Of a stretch of DNA of 64,000 nucleotides, positions 37,385-48,773 are shown one piece after another. Position 1 is the stretch's first letter; each line of letters starts with the position of its first letter. The DNA lies in contig NW_026251406.1 in NCBI RefSeq assembly GCF_025118155.1, forward strand, positions 317,501-381,500. Direction: 5' to 3'. Source of the stretch: Cokeromyces recurvatus. Its lineage: Eukaryota; Mucoromycota; Mucoromycetes; Mucorales; Mucoraceae. Both the position numbers and the translations under genes were made by a program. The notes beneath the pieces are model-generated. The model was not told the origin of the DNA, ran no database searches, and was given only the letters and a program-made list of their open reading frames with translations.

Positions 37385-38843
37385 ATGCCTTCAGTGAATA
37401 TGGATTCTTCTCAAAAAATTTACAAGATAATTAATGCCAGGATTTTGATGAATCATGAAATTATAGAAAACTCTTATCTTTGGTATCAAAATGGAAAAAT
37501 CATTCATCCCCAAAACCTATTCTTTTCTGAACGTCGTGATGCAGATGAAATTATTGATGCTGAAGGACTCTTAGTTGTTCCTGGTTTTATAGATACTCAA
37601 ATCAATGGCGCTTATGGTATTGATTTTGCTGATTCAGATGAACCAGTTGAAGTGTTAAAGAAAAATATTGATACAGTTGCAAAAGGTCTTTTAAAATATG
37701 GATGTACTGCTTTCTGCCCTACTGTCGTTAGCTCTTCTCCAGAAGTTTATGAAAAAGTATTAAAAAGTTTTAAAACCAAAAAAAAAATCATGATTTATTT
37801 ATTTATTTGTTTATTTTATTTAGGTACTTCCTTTATTAAATCGTCGTAAAGGTAGCGCTAAAGGAGGTGCTGCTATCTTGGGTGCACATATTGAAGGTCC
37901 ATTTATTTCAGTTTTGAAAAAGGGTGCTCATAATCAAAGTGTATTTAGGACAGCTAAGAATGGTATTGAAGATTTTGATAAAGCTTATGGATCTGAATTT
38001 AAAAAAGGTTGTGAAGCAGTGAGTATTATTACAGTTGCACCTGAAATTGAAGGTGTTTGTGATGTTATTCCTGACTTGGTGGCACGTGGTATTACGGTCG
38101 CTATGGGTCATTCTGCTTGTCGAATTGCTGATGCTGAAAAGGCTGTTATGAAAGGCGCTAATAGTATTACTCATTTATTTAATGCCATGCAAGCTGTAAG
38201 TTTATATTTAATAAATATAAATACATATACATACATACATACATATATATATTGGCGTGCTAATATGTTATTACAGTTTCATCATCGTGATCCCGGATTG
38301 ATTGGTGTTCTCGGTGCTGCTGATTTACCTATTCCCGAAAATGCTAGTCGTCATCCTACGCCCTCTAATACCTCTCCTGATCGCTCCAAGCCTGATCCTC
38401 GTCCCTTTTATGGCCTTATTTGTGATGGTGTTCATGTTCATCCTAATTCAGTTCGTATTGCTTACTATTCTCATCCCACAGGTGCTGTTTTAGTTACAGA
38501 TACATTATCTGCCATGGGTTTACCTAAAGGCACTTATATCCTGGGTGGTCAAGAAGTAGAAGTCGATGAAAAAGGGGGTGCATATGTAAAAGGTACAAAG
38601 ACATTGGCTGGTAGTACAATCACGATTGATCAATGCGTGCGTAATTTTCAAAGGTTTACAAACTGTCCTCTAGTTGAGGCCATTGAAGCTGCTACACTTC
38701 ATCCTGCTCGTTTATTAGGTATTGATAAAGAAAAGGGTACATTAAATGCAGGAGCAGATGCTGATTTCGTCTTCTTGGATGATTCTACTGGTGAAATTAT
38801 TGTGAAGCGTGTATTCGTTGCTGGAGAAGAAGTTGAACTTTAG
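37385..38843 (+). CDS. nagA: N-acetylglucosamine-6-phosphate deacetylase
   Basis: Removes acetate from GlcNAc-6-P in the pathway that recycles chitin-derived amino sugar to fructose-6-P. Three exons. MPSVNMDSSQKIYKIINARILM is followed by the beta-sandwich part, then LVVPGFIDTQINGAYGIDF (metal site, with the family's variant of the H-x-H motif), YGCTAFCPT, and after intron 1 (37760-37824) GAHIEGPFIS (Glu metal ligand). Next come AMGHSACRIADAEKAV and THLFNAMQA (two His), and after intron 2 FHHRDPGLIG, LICDGVHVHP, VLVTDTLSAMG (catalytic Asp) and GSTITIDQC. Stop TAG at 38841-38843. About 415 residues, as in other fungi. In many fungi the nag genes cluster; here the neighbours are unrelated. Assignment very secure. 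Confidence 0.96.
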
Positions 38844-38849
38844 ACATAA

Positions 38850-38918
38850 TATATATATATATATACACATATACATATACATATATATTTTATTTGTATT
38901 CTATATTTTATTTTTATC

Positions 38919-38950
<32 letters not shown>

Positions 38951-39075
38951 GTATATAAATATATTTATCACATTTATACATACATACATACATATATACA
39001 TATATACGTATTTATATTATATATATTATATATATTATATACATATATGCATATATTCATATATATCCTATGTAA
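38850..39075. repeat. (AT)n/(ACAT)n low-complexity stretch
   Basis: Alternating TA, CATA and TACA repeats fill the 257-bp gap between the 3' ends of nagA (+) and the G-patch gene (-). Any open frame here is repeat-derived. Confidence 0.9.
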
Positions 39076-39100
39076 TCAATAAAACTTTAAATTGCATATA

Positions 39101-40404
39101 TCAGAATGTATACATTTCTTTCTGCTCTTTTGTACGTTTAACATGTCTTTGAAGCTCTGACATTTCGTTTTTTAGCGTTTCAAATGTATGATTAGCATTT
39201 TTTAACTTTGTTTTAAATTGACTTTCCATTGGGCTCCCTTTATTTCGACGAAGAGCTTCTTTTGCATGTATATAATTCAATTCTGCTTTGTCTAATTTAC
39301 TTTGGAGCTTAGCTATTGTTTGGTTGGCTTGTTTTTCGTTCAATGATTTGATTATAGTCGATTTTTGTTTTATATTATCTTCTTGACTCTGCTTTCCTAA
39401 TAAAGTATTCATCATACTAAACATATCTATTTCTTCTGCACCTTCTTTTACTTTTTCTTTCTTTTTCCTTTTTTGAATTCCTTTTTTGGACACCAATCCT
39501 AATCCTGGCCTATTCTCATGATACTGTGAACGACTTGAATAGACTTTATTAGCTTCTACAGGCTCTACTCGTCCTTGTCCTTGAATACCTAAACCTTGAC
39601 CCTAAAAGAAGAAAAGAAAAGAGAGTTGTTAAGGACCCCATATCAAATTTCTGTTATAAAACACAAACAAATTTTACCTCTTTGGATACTCACATGAACA
39701 TAACCCATTTTTTGCATCATTTTAGCAGCAAATCCAGTGGTATGTGCTTGCCAACAGCCAAATGCCTCACTTACAGGTTTCGAAATGACTTCTGGTATAC
39801 AATCTTCTTCTATTGCTTCAGTTTGGTCATCCTCATCTAATAAGCTCTTAAAAGGTATGATATGCTCTCTATCCACATCGACTACTGTCTGTTGTTGTCG
39901 TTTCTCTAATAGTCTAACACGCCAGTGCTTTAATTCTTCATCATCCACTTCATCAATCACCTCACCAAGCTTCCAAAGCTCATCTTCTTGACACCAAACA
40001 CGTTGTTCATAGTGAAAGGTATCTGCTTCAAGTGCCTCAAAAGAAGTGATGTATTCTGTAGCAATTGTATAACCATGAGATCGATTAACCTGACAAACGT
40101 CAGTTGTGCAATGTTCCTGGGATCCAAAATAATCAGTACAAGGAATTGTTTCTGACGTTACAGGTGTCAATATTAATACTTGAGCTAATGTTTTTGCACT
40201 ATCGTAACTTAGAATGATGGCGGGTAACAAGAACAGTAAATCATTATATGAAAATGGAATTGCGCAATGATCACCAATGGCATATAGTTCATTAGTCCCA
40301 TTTATTGACTGTTCTTTTAATTCTTTATATTCATTAATCAAGTTTTGTAATTCAGGCGTCAAGTCCTCTGATGCTAAAATTTGCTCAATCTCTTCTTCAG
40401 TCAT
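39101..40404 (-). CDS. ZGPAT-like G-patch protein with degenerate CCCH finger
   Basis: Related to ZGPAT, a nuclear zinc finger/G-patch protein of transcription repression and splicing. Two exons (39694-40404 and 39101-39602). The N-terminus is acidic and helical (MTEEEIEQILASEDLTPELQ). CTDYFGSQEHCTTDVCQVNRSHG sits where ZGPAT has its CCCH finger, but the spacing is C-x9-C-x4-C-x5-H, not the usual C-x3-H. A Tudor-like stretch follows (QRVWCQEDELWKLGEVIDE, WRVRLLEKR). The G-patch is TTGFAAKMMQKMGYVHGQGLG, completed across the intron, then IQGQGRVEP. The C-terminal part is basic then coiled coil (LNEKQANQTIAKLQSKLDKA), ending at TGA 39101-39103. Orthology is likely; the finger may not bind zinc. 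Confidence 0.85.
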
Positions 40405-41551
40405 AACTAAAAATTTACATAATTTTTTTTAAAAAAATAAAAAAATAAAAAATAAAAATAAAAAAATAAAAACAAAGCCAGAATTTTATTATTCTGTTAG
40501 TGCATTAATATTTTTATTATTATTACATAATTAAATTTTTAATCTTTATGAGAACAGTATATCTAAATAATACTGGATTGTCCAGATCAGCTTGATAAAA
40601 TACTAATAATAATAATAATAATAAAAGGAACTAAAAGCCCTTGTGAGAGACAGAAGATGAAAAAAAAAAGAAAAAAACTAGTTTTATTTCATTTAAATCT
40701 ACTTTTACTTTTTCCTCAAAATAGTTTAAACAGCATAATAAACCAACCATTGTTCTTTCTTCTTTCCATAATAAATAAATAAATATTAATAACTCGACTA
40801 TCGTTATGTTATTAATGAGGAATTCAATAAGCCACAACGTAACTACAACAAGGAAAACACGTCTCTTGAGAAAAGGAGATCAGTAGCGATATACAAAAAG
40901 TAACGAATAAGACAACAATAGATTTTGACTATATACAGACATACTTAAACATGATATAACATTGTTTTTTATATACTTCATTCGAATAAAATTATAAAAC
41001 TACTGGACCTATTACAATGTAGAATAGTAATATCATAATTATATATCATATGTCAAATCTGAATAGGATGCGTGTTTCCAAGTTAATATAGAAATTAAAA
41101 TAAATAACTCGCTCAATATACAAAATTATAATAGTATTCAAATGTTGTCGATTACACTGAGCATCAACAGTTAATGGAGCAATAATATTACAGTACTAAT
41201 ATTTATAAATTAACTAGTGTACATATATAATAACAATGCTTAAATTTACAAGTAACGATCATTACTGTTGTTAAACTAAATATAAAGGATAACAGGTGTA
41301 ATAATTCCGTTGATCTTTTTTCTTTTTAATGTCGATCAAGAAACAATTGTCTATTTTACATTTAAATGTTAACAAGAGAAGTTATAATTGTAAATTGTTC
41401 GAACTTTATTCTTTTTTTTTATCTAATTATTCATTCGATCACTATAACTGAAATTAAAGGTTTGCATAAAGTGTAATTCGAGAAAGAGTTGAATGTGATT
41501 TGAAAAAGAAACAAATTCTGGTTGAACGTGGATTTGTATAATGTAATTACT
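40405..41551. other. Intergenic, about 1.1 kb
   Basis: Upstream of the G-patch gene and downstream of eL39. (AAAAAT)n repeats at 40435-40475, a (TAA)n run at 40604-40623, otherwise unremarkable A/T-rich sequence. A 68-codon minus-strand frame (40631-40837) ends in Phe/Ser repeats and is not supported. Confidence 0.6.
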
Positions 41552-41883
41552 TTAAATGTTCAACTTGGTGTGACGCCAGTTACGTCTCTTAGCATTCCAA
41601 CTAGAAAATATTTATTAATTTTTAAGTTGTCAGCCTAATGTTTATTATAATTCTTACCGAATCTTGGTATCAGACTTCATACGGAACCAATGAGGCAAAG
41701 GACGATTTTGTTTCTTAGCCTTTCCAAGCTTAACCTTGGTAATGAATGACTTTTGAGAAGGCTAAAAAACATCATATTATGTTAATGATTTTTTTTGGTA
41801 AGATAAAACATCTGTCTTCTTTATATAACATCCATCCAAATATGATAGTATCTATTTATTATTGTATCATATTTATTTACCAT
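41552..41883 (-). CDS. rpl39: 60S ribosomal protein eL39 (three exons)
   Basis: Small basic protein of the large subunit, lining the peptide exit tunnel. It is reconstructed from three exons, too short to show up as one frame. Exon 1 is just the ATG (41881-41883), followed by a GTAAAT donor. Exon 2 (41658-41761) encodes [18 protein letters not shown], then [16 protein letters not shown]. Exon 3 (41552-41600) completes the Arg codon and gives [15 protein letters not shown] and TAA. Coding total 156 nt = 51 residues plus stop, exactly the family length. Both introns are GT-AG. The PHWFRM and WRHTKL motifs are diagnostic. A CCGGAAT/ATTCCGG dyad lies about 140 bp upstream. Confidence 0.97.
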
Positions 41884-42458
41884 TTCAACAAAATTAAAAT
41901 GTTTAGATTTTGAACAGGAGGAGTTTCTCAATCATATTATCTGTATTCGATATGGTGGAATATGCATCTGCGTGTGTGAAAAGTGAAATTTGTAGTCAAT
42001 TATTTTGTGGTTTTTTTTTTACCGGAATCAGTAATTCCGGACCGTATAATCCGACAAAGAGGATCCAATTGCATTAACTAGCTAAGATGGACTATCAATA
42101 GAAGAATATTTTTGTAAGTATCTAAATTAATTCAAGTCAAAGAGAAAAAAAAGTGAGATATCCTACTTTCTCTTAAGAAAAACTATATTACAAATATACA
42201 ATAGTTTAAAAGAAATTGTGAAATTTTAAGAGGCCTTTCAGTGTCAGGCAAACTCTATTGGCAAAATTTCCTTCCGTATTCTGAGTCTTATCTTTATGCT
42301 ATTTCTTGTAGCTATTTCTTAGTGGACACTTCTATTGCAAAGTCCTCATGAACAAATGACAAGTAGAATTTGAATTTCCAGGACTAATTGTAATGCAATG
42401 GCCATTCTATGCTATTCCTTTGTGTCTTTAGAGACTGAATTGGCTAATAAAGCCTTAT
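41884..42458. other. Intergenic, eL39 promoter side
   Basis: Upstream of eL39. It contains a perfect dyad (42022-42040) with a T-run next to it; the rest is unremarkable. Confidence 0.55.
42022..42040. promoter_or_regulatory. CCGGAAT-CAGTA-ATTCCGG dyad upstream of eL39
   Basis: Perfect 7-bp inverted repeat with a 5-base spacer, about 140 bp upstream of the eL39 start, next to a homopolymer run that on the coding strand is poly(A). Its placement suits a ribosomal-protein promoter element; the factor is unknown. Confidence 0.4.
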
Positions 42459-42668
42459 TTATAGTAGTTGTAAACCGAATCTAGTAATATGTTCTTCCCC
42501 CCATTGTGTATTTATTTTTGTTTCTGAAGGAGTGAATATTTTTATGCAATTGTAAATCATTTCTGTTTCTTGAGACCTAAGAGGTTCAAAGCTCAAGTCA
42601 CTAACCGTTTTATACACAACAAGTCCTAAACAATAAGCCCAAGATCGGCCTAGAATATTTTGATCCAT
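42459..42668 (-). CDS. Small hypothetical protein (69 aa)
   Basis: Single-exon frame from MDQNILGRSWAYCLGLVV to TAA at 42459-42461. The ATG follows an A-run, like other starts here. Composition is mixed, with aromatic and acidic residues, not low-complexity, which argues for a real gene. No domain was recognised and no signal peptide or clear TM. It could also be the last exon of a longer gene, but no joining acceptor was convincing. Confidence 0.35.
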   Translation of the reverse strand: MDQNILGRSWAYCLGLVVYKTVSDLSFEPLRSQETEMIYNCIKIFTPSETKINTQWGEEHITRFGLQLL

Positions 42669-42917
42669 TTTTTTTTTTTAATTGAATAGTTGCATAGTGT
42701 AGAAAATTTAAAGTTGACGTTCCTGAAAATAATTATATATAGACATTAATTAAGGATATAGGCCAGTCTATAAACATCTATTTAAGATACTCCATCATAT
42801 TCATCTTAGTGTTGTAAATACGTATATATATATTATTGTTAGCTAAGAGACAAAGAAATATGTATTTTGCGAAATGGATAAGCCTCTATTGTTATTCTAT
42901 TTACAATACGTTTAAAG

Positions 42918-43100
42918 TCATTGAATAGCTGATAGTAAACTAACCAAGTATTTTACTGTAAAGAATAAAATTGTCAGGGCAGGACAAGTAAGCCCAAAAA
43001 AGATGACTAGAGTCTCAAGTAACGAATCCTTAAGAAACAAAGAAGAATAGTCAATTGAGTAAAATAAAGGAGAAAACATCATACTTTTCCCACTCATCAT
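42918..43100 (-). CDS. Small membrane-protein candidate (60 aa)
   Basis: Frame from MMSGKSMMFSPLFYS to a stop at 42918-42920, with a hydrophobic segment (LETLVIFFGLTCPALTILFFTV) that could span a membrane. It lies between eL39 and the ING gene on the same strand. It could be a first exon, since a GTTAGT follows VKYL, but no matching downstream exon was found. Kept with low confidence. Confidence 0.25.
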   Translation of the reverse strand: MMSGKSMMFSPLFYSIDYSSLFLKDSLLETLVIFFGLTCPALTILFFTVKYLVSLLSAIQ

Positions 43101-43182
43101 TTCAATACTGTTGTGACTAATTTAAAAATACGATATTACTTCAGTATAACATAAGATGTATAATAATAAAGTTTATTTAAGC

Positions 43183-44355
43183 TCATTTTTGCTTTCCCTT
43201 ATATTTAGTGCAATAGTCACAGTACCATTTTCCTTTTGGTACTGTCTTTAAGTTTACGCAAGCTAAATGGAACCATTCAATTTCGCACTAGTATAGTATC
43301 ATAATAAGTTTTATATATAAAAGATATGCATATATATATATATGTGTGTGTGTGTTTTTTTTTACTTATTTTATCACTTACATTCATATTATCACAAGCT
43401 ACCATTTCACCATAAGAAACTTGATTACAATAACAATAAAGTGGCTCATTTGGATCAATATGCATTTCTCTAATATATGCATTAGTGTTATCGAATATTA
43501 ACAAACATGAAGATTTACGATTTTATTAATTTGGTATTGCTGCTATTCTTTCTTGTAGGTGATGGAGGCTTATTACTTTTAGTTCTTGGAATGTTATGTA
43601 TATCTTCTTTTGTTACTCGTCTTTCTAATATAATGTTATTATTCATTTAGTCATTCACTAGTTTTGTTTCTTACTTTTTGTATTAGATTGTTGTAACTCC
43701 CTTTTATCATTCCCCTTTTTTATATTTTTTTCTTTTATAGATAACTTTGAATATTCACGTAAACTTCTTGAGGAAGGTGCTAAACCTGGTAAAGTTATTA
43801 TACGTTGCGAGCCAATAGGTTGATTTTCTTCAAATTTGACTAAATCTGCATCTAATCTATTACAATGACGATTGACCTAAATATAGATAGATATGGATAT
43901 AGATTAACAATAGAATGTGTTATATTACTTGATGATATACGAACGGCATCTAAAGTCACTTTTGCCAAAGCAGATTTTTCACTACTTCTTTGTACTGTCT
44001 CTTCTAATAATGTGATAAGATTTTTTAATTGAGTAAATCTATCGTTAGCATCTAATGTATCAATTGTATCAATCAAGTCAATAGCTGCTTTTGCTGTTAA
44101 AGAAGTTGATTCTATATATATATTGTAAGCTTTAATTTATTTTTATCATTTTACAATAAATGCTCTCAATATGAACCTTGTGCATAGCCATCCATTTCTT
44201 TTAAAAGTGTAAAGTTTTTTTGAAGTTCTGTATGAAGTGCCTCTAAAACTATATAAATAATGAATTAATTCTAAGGATCTCAACATATTTTACAAGTACT
44301 TACTATCAATGTAATCATCTATATAAGCTAGATTATCAACTGTAGTTTTTGCCAT
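43183..44355 (-). CDS. ING-family PHD-finger protein
   Basis: Subunit type of histone acetyltransferase or deacetylase complexes (Yng1/Yng2/Pho23); the PHD finger reads H3K4me3. It is reconstructed from about seven exons, none long. [16 protein letters not shown] is followed by [20 protein letters not shown] and [20 protein letters not shown], then [10 protein letters not shown] joined to [18 protein letters not shown], the classic ING N-terminal helices. A low-complexity basic linker follows ([17 protein letters not shown]). The PHD finger is [20 protein letters not shown], then CDN and, after an intron, [19 protein letters not shown] and [14 protein letters not shown]. Stop TGA at 43183-43185. 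The join after TLDA uses an unusual GTTCGT donor. Family certain; the complex it belongs to is undetermined. Confidence 0.93.
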
Positions 44356-45510
44356 TTTATGGATGGTATAAATAAAATAAATAAAAATAAAATAAATAAA
44401 AATAAAATAAATAAAAATAAAATAAATAAAATAAATAAAAATAAATAAATTTTTTAATTATTTTAACGGCATAATTATGTGCCTAATAAATAGTGTCTTC
44501 CAGTTGAAGGCTTTAATAGATGATTCAAGATTAAATAGTTCTTTAATACTATGGAATCACTTGATAGATAAAATTCATATCATACTTATTAAGTACACAC
44601 ATTGAATATATTCTTTGGGCATTAAATCTACTTTTAAAATGAAGGCCAAACGATTAAAGATGTAGCAATAAGTTAGTTCAATAATGGGCCTGTACACTTC
44701 AACCTATTAATAAGTGATTTTCTGATTCTAATTTTGTCTTAGTAAAATGAATAAATAATGAAGAAAGTTATAGGGTCTTTAGTCTGTAAGGACGCCTTTA
44801 ATTTAACCTTGAGCATAAAGTCATACTAATTGATCATTATCCTTTTCTTCTTTAATTATTATCGATATATCTTGTACTTGTAATATCGAGTTTAATAGGT
44901 ATACATTTATATACATAAAAGATAAAATCGATTATTTAAATTATTATATTTACTATAGAAAATATTTTATTGTATAATGAATTTCGTTCCAAAATAACAT
45001 TATCTAAGAGCATATAGATTCCATTAATTACTCTTCCATTCAGTGTTCTACTACTATCTTGGTTGATTCTAAATTAGACTTTAACTTTATGAATTGAAAA
45101 TAAAAAAAAAAAAAAAGTTAAATCAAAAGTTTTTAAATTACTTTAAGAAAATAAAAATGAATAAAATAGATAGAATAACTTTACTTTTATGAATGAACAG
45201 AATCTCAGTACAAAAAAGAAAGGAGAAGCCACTGTTATGACGATATCTGTTGGTTATTGACATTACACTCACATATAGATTTTACAACGTATTGTTTCTA
45301 TTTTTATCACTTAAGACTAAAAGCGTCTTCTAAATCCTATTCTCATTTCGAAGAAAATTGCATTAATTCTAGTAATGGAGTTTGTTATTCAATTTATACT
45401 CTTTTGTTTTTACCATAATAATCATGCCCTCTCTGGTGTTTATGATTTGTTATCATAGGCTTGTTTTTTTTTCCCTTTCAGAAGCTTACATAATTTCCGC
45501 TTTTAGCAGC

Positions 45511-45547
<37 letters not shown>

Positions 45548-45653
45548 GCTGCTTAAGTATAAAAGAATAGTTCGTTTTTTTTCTTTTTTTCTTTTTTTTT
45601 CTTTTCTTCCCTTATACATTATACGTTTATGCATAATTTTATTTGTCTATAAA
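44356..45653. other. Intergenic, about 1.3 kb, divergent promoters
   Basis: Between the ING gene (-) and the muniscin (+). It contains a 15-bp minisatellite (44371-44430) and a 28-30 nt A-run bracketed by AGCAGCTT/AAGCTGCT (about 45506-45552) just upstream of the muniscin. No gene seen. Confidence 0.6.
44371..44430. repeat. 15-bp minisatellite, four perfect units, in ING leader
   Basis: Unit AATAAAATAAATAAA repeated four times without change, plus a degenerate fifth. It starts 15 bp upstream of the ING start codon, so on the coding strand it is a T-rich leader or promoter tract. Confidence 0.9.
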
Positions 45654-47049
45654 ATGTCAAATACATATGTAGAAGCCTTTATGGTAAAATAAAATAAAAT
45701 AAGAATGCAATTTCAATAATTGTCAACATGTTAACTCATTAACTTGGTAAAAGACAAAAAAACCGAAAGAAGGTTTAGCCATTGCTGAAGAAAGATTAAG
45801 AAATGCTATGGCATTTGATATTGAACTTGCTGAATATTTCAAAGAAAGGTAAGACGCAAAAGATTACAAATGAGTTTGTTTGTACTTATACCGCCACTTT
45901 AGAGCACAAATTGAAGAAATATACGCGAAGAATTTAAAAAAAGCTTCCACAAGATTATATACAACTAACCCAGAGATATTAGGGTATAAAAAAAGGAAAA
46001 AAGAAAAGGATTAATGTATTTTGAAAGCTAACTGTCTATAAAGTTATTTTACACCTGTTTGGGAATCGTTAATAAAAGAATTAAATCAAATTGAAACTTA
46101 TCATTCTGAAATGGCATATCGAATTACACAAGAAATTGAAAGGCCTTTAAGAACTCCACCTTCTGACGATTATCATAAACTTCAACAAGTAAGTAGTAAA
46201 CATGTGTGCATATATGTGGATAATCATAAGTTTATCTTGCATAGTACGAGTCACTTTTACATTTGTCAGAAAACAAAAATAAGTTATCTACAGTAAAAAG
46301 CTCTATATTTCGAAAATCAAAGAGTCAAAATAATTTAAATTCACAAAACGAAATTGCAGACTATTTAATGTTACATCAAAATATGGATGAAGCTCGCTTA
46401 GTACGACTAAAATCAACAGTAGAATTATTTGAGAAAATACAAACTGAACAGCTAATGAAAAGAGTTGAAGTAAGTAAAGAATGAAAGAGAAGAAACAGAG
46501 AGGAATAACTTTACATATCATTTAACCATGATTTATAAGATGGCTAATGAAACAATGTCTTCTGCTCAACTATTTGATGTTCAACATGATATTCAAGACT
46601 TTTGTAATGAAAAAGGGAAAGGATTACTAACACTAGAATCTACAGATGAAAGACCTCCTTCAACATTAAAGCAAAGAGCCTCTACAGTAAGCTCACAAGA
46701 CTCACATCGTTCCACAAACAAATGTAAATAGAGTTTTACCCTTTATGTTGCATAAAATGTCTAAACATTACTTTCTATAGTCAAATCAATATTCTTGAAA
46801 AAGAAAAAAAGCCATTCATTGGATAGTAATGAGACCGAAGAGTAAGTAAACTAAGACTTAATTTAAACCTGTATTAATATTATACGTATTTAGGAATCGA
46901 TATGGTAGTTATTCAAATATGACAAATGAAATTGTGACACCTACAGAAAATCATACAGTCATAGATTCGAATAATAATAACAATGTTAGTTACATTTGAC
47001 TAGAAATTAGTATATTTATATAACTTTTTTTTTTCTTTTTCTTTTCTTT

Positions 47050-47080
<31 letters not shown>

Positions 47081-48557
47081 GTCAATTTCTTCACCGCCTT
47101 TAGTAGATGCAGAAGGATATTCAATTCCAACATATACAAACAATAATTTCCCAAATATGGCATCTGATATTTCTTCCCGTCACACCTCAGATGATGTTGA
47201 TTCAGACATTACCAGGTAAGCACAAAAAAAAAAGATAGAATTTATATTGAATTCTCTATGTAGTTTGAAATTGAATCAAAAGCTACAAATCAATATTAAG
47301 GAAAGTAGTGTAAAAGAAGAAGAAAAGGAAGTAAATGAAACTTTTAACAAAATGGCTACAATGTTACGTGAAGTATGAATTTCCTTTTCTTTTTGTTTAA
47401 AAGGATTAAATATATAAATATATTTATTTCATTTTTATTTTATTTTTTTAGCATACACCAACTATTTCAAAAAGACCAAGAGGAAGGAGAGAGTAAAATA
47501 TATCAAGTGTAATAACAAAATAGAAATTATACTAAATAGTTTTATTGTGATTAGGAGCTCCATTAATCGAACTCAAACAGATTCATCTCTTTTTGCTGCC
47601 TCAGCATCTAGCCATTCTTTAGAGAATCCTCGAGCAAATTCAATGCTTTCAACTTCATCTAATGAAACCAGCACATCAAATCCATTTATACAAATATCTC
47701 CAATTAATAATAATACTATCTTTGCTGCAACTTCATCATCCTCTATAAATAATATGTATGGTTCTACCCTCTTAAATGACTCTCCGGTACATAGTACTTG
47801 GTCACTTCAACCTATTCCTGAAGTACAACAACAACAACAACAACAACAACACTACTTATCTGTGTTTATTACAGAAAAAACAAATTTAACAGCATCCAAT
47901 TTACTTTCTGTTTCAGGTCAAATTTTAATTTCCTACCAAGGCAATTCTCAAACATTATTTACATCAAAGCTACCTATTCAACTTCCCCATATTGATGGAA
48001 TCCGCCAATTGACTCCTAATCCTGAATATGTTACAGTTGAAGATGGTATCTATATGCTAGATATGAAACATTTCCAAACAAATGAACAGATTGCTTGTTT
48101 CACTTATGAACTTGATAGTAGTCCACTTGCTTTACCAATACAGTTATCGCCTTCTTGGAAATGCGTAGAGGATGTTAGTTATTTGATAGTGAAACATACA
48201 AAGAATCCATTAGTAGCCGATCCTTCCAAATTAAAGGGTACAGTTCAAGTCCTTATGGGTGATCAGCCTGCGATTCAGTACGTTCAAAGTACACCGCAGG
48301 GTCTTTGGGATGTCAAGAATCGATTGACATGGCAGCTCGGTGATTTATTGGATCAATATACTACCACTCAACCTGATAATCAACAACAGCGTCTTTTAGC
48401 AAAGTTTTACACTGAAGGGAAAGGTGCGCCACGACCTATTCATCTTCAATACACTCATCAAGATACTTTAGTCTCTGGTATCTCTGTCATTTGTGATGCT
48501 ATAGAAATTAAAAATTTAGAAACAAGGGTCCAATCCGATCATATCGTGTACATGTAA
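45654..48557 (+). CDS. Muniscin (Syp1/FCHo): F-BAR plus mu-homology domain
   Basis: Early endocytic adaptor that bends membrane and recruits cargo at clathrin sites. The start MSNTYVEAFM at 45654 splices to TKKPKEGLAIAEERLRNAM, the F-BAR N-terminus, then ELAEYFKER, AQIEEIYAKNLKKAST and ESLIKELNQIETYHSEMA over successive short exons. The middle is Ser/Asn-rich with basic stretches, likely disordered and phosphorylated. The last exon (47554-48557) has Gln-rich and Ser-rich parts, then the mu-homology domain: HYLSVFITEKTNLTASNLLS, FTSKLPIQLP, FTYELDSSPLALPIQLSPSW, WKCVEDVSYLIVKH. Stop TAA 48555-48557. About ten exons, many introns under 80 nt; one has a long T-run (47050-47069). Family secure; exact small exons in the middle less so. 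Confidence 0.9.
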
Positions 48558-48773
48558 ATTAGTAAATAAATAAACATATTTTATGTATATTTAATATCTA
48601 TGTATTTCTATGTATATACAAATATGTATATGTATATATTTATATATGTATATATATATATATATATATAAATATATATATTTTATTTGCTTTATTTCTA
48701 GATAGTAGGAAATAAAAAAAAAAAAAGGGAATAATAATATATAATAATAATAATAATATACATGCAGATATGT

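Noticed and set aside
38850..39152. Tyr/Ile-rich frames between nagA and the G-patch gene
   Set aside because: Pure (AT)n/(ACAT)n translation; convergent intergenic repeat.
48600..48773. Possible RNA hairpins in A/T repeats after the muniscin gene
   Set aside because: TATA-type self-complementarity is expected by chance from the composition.
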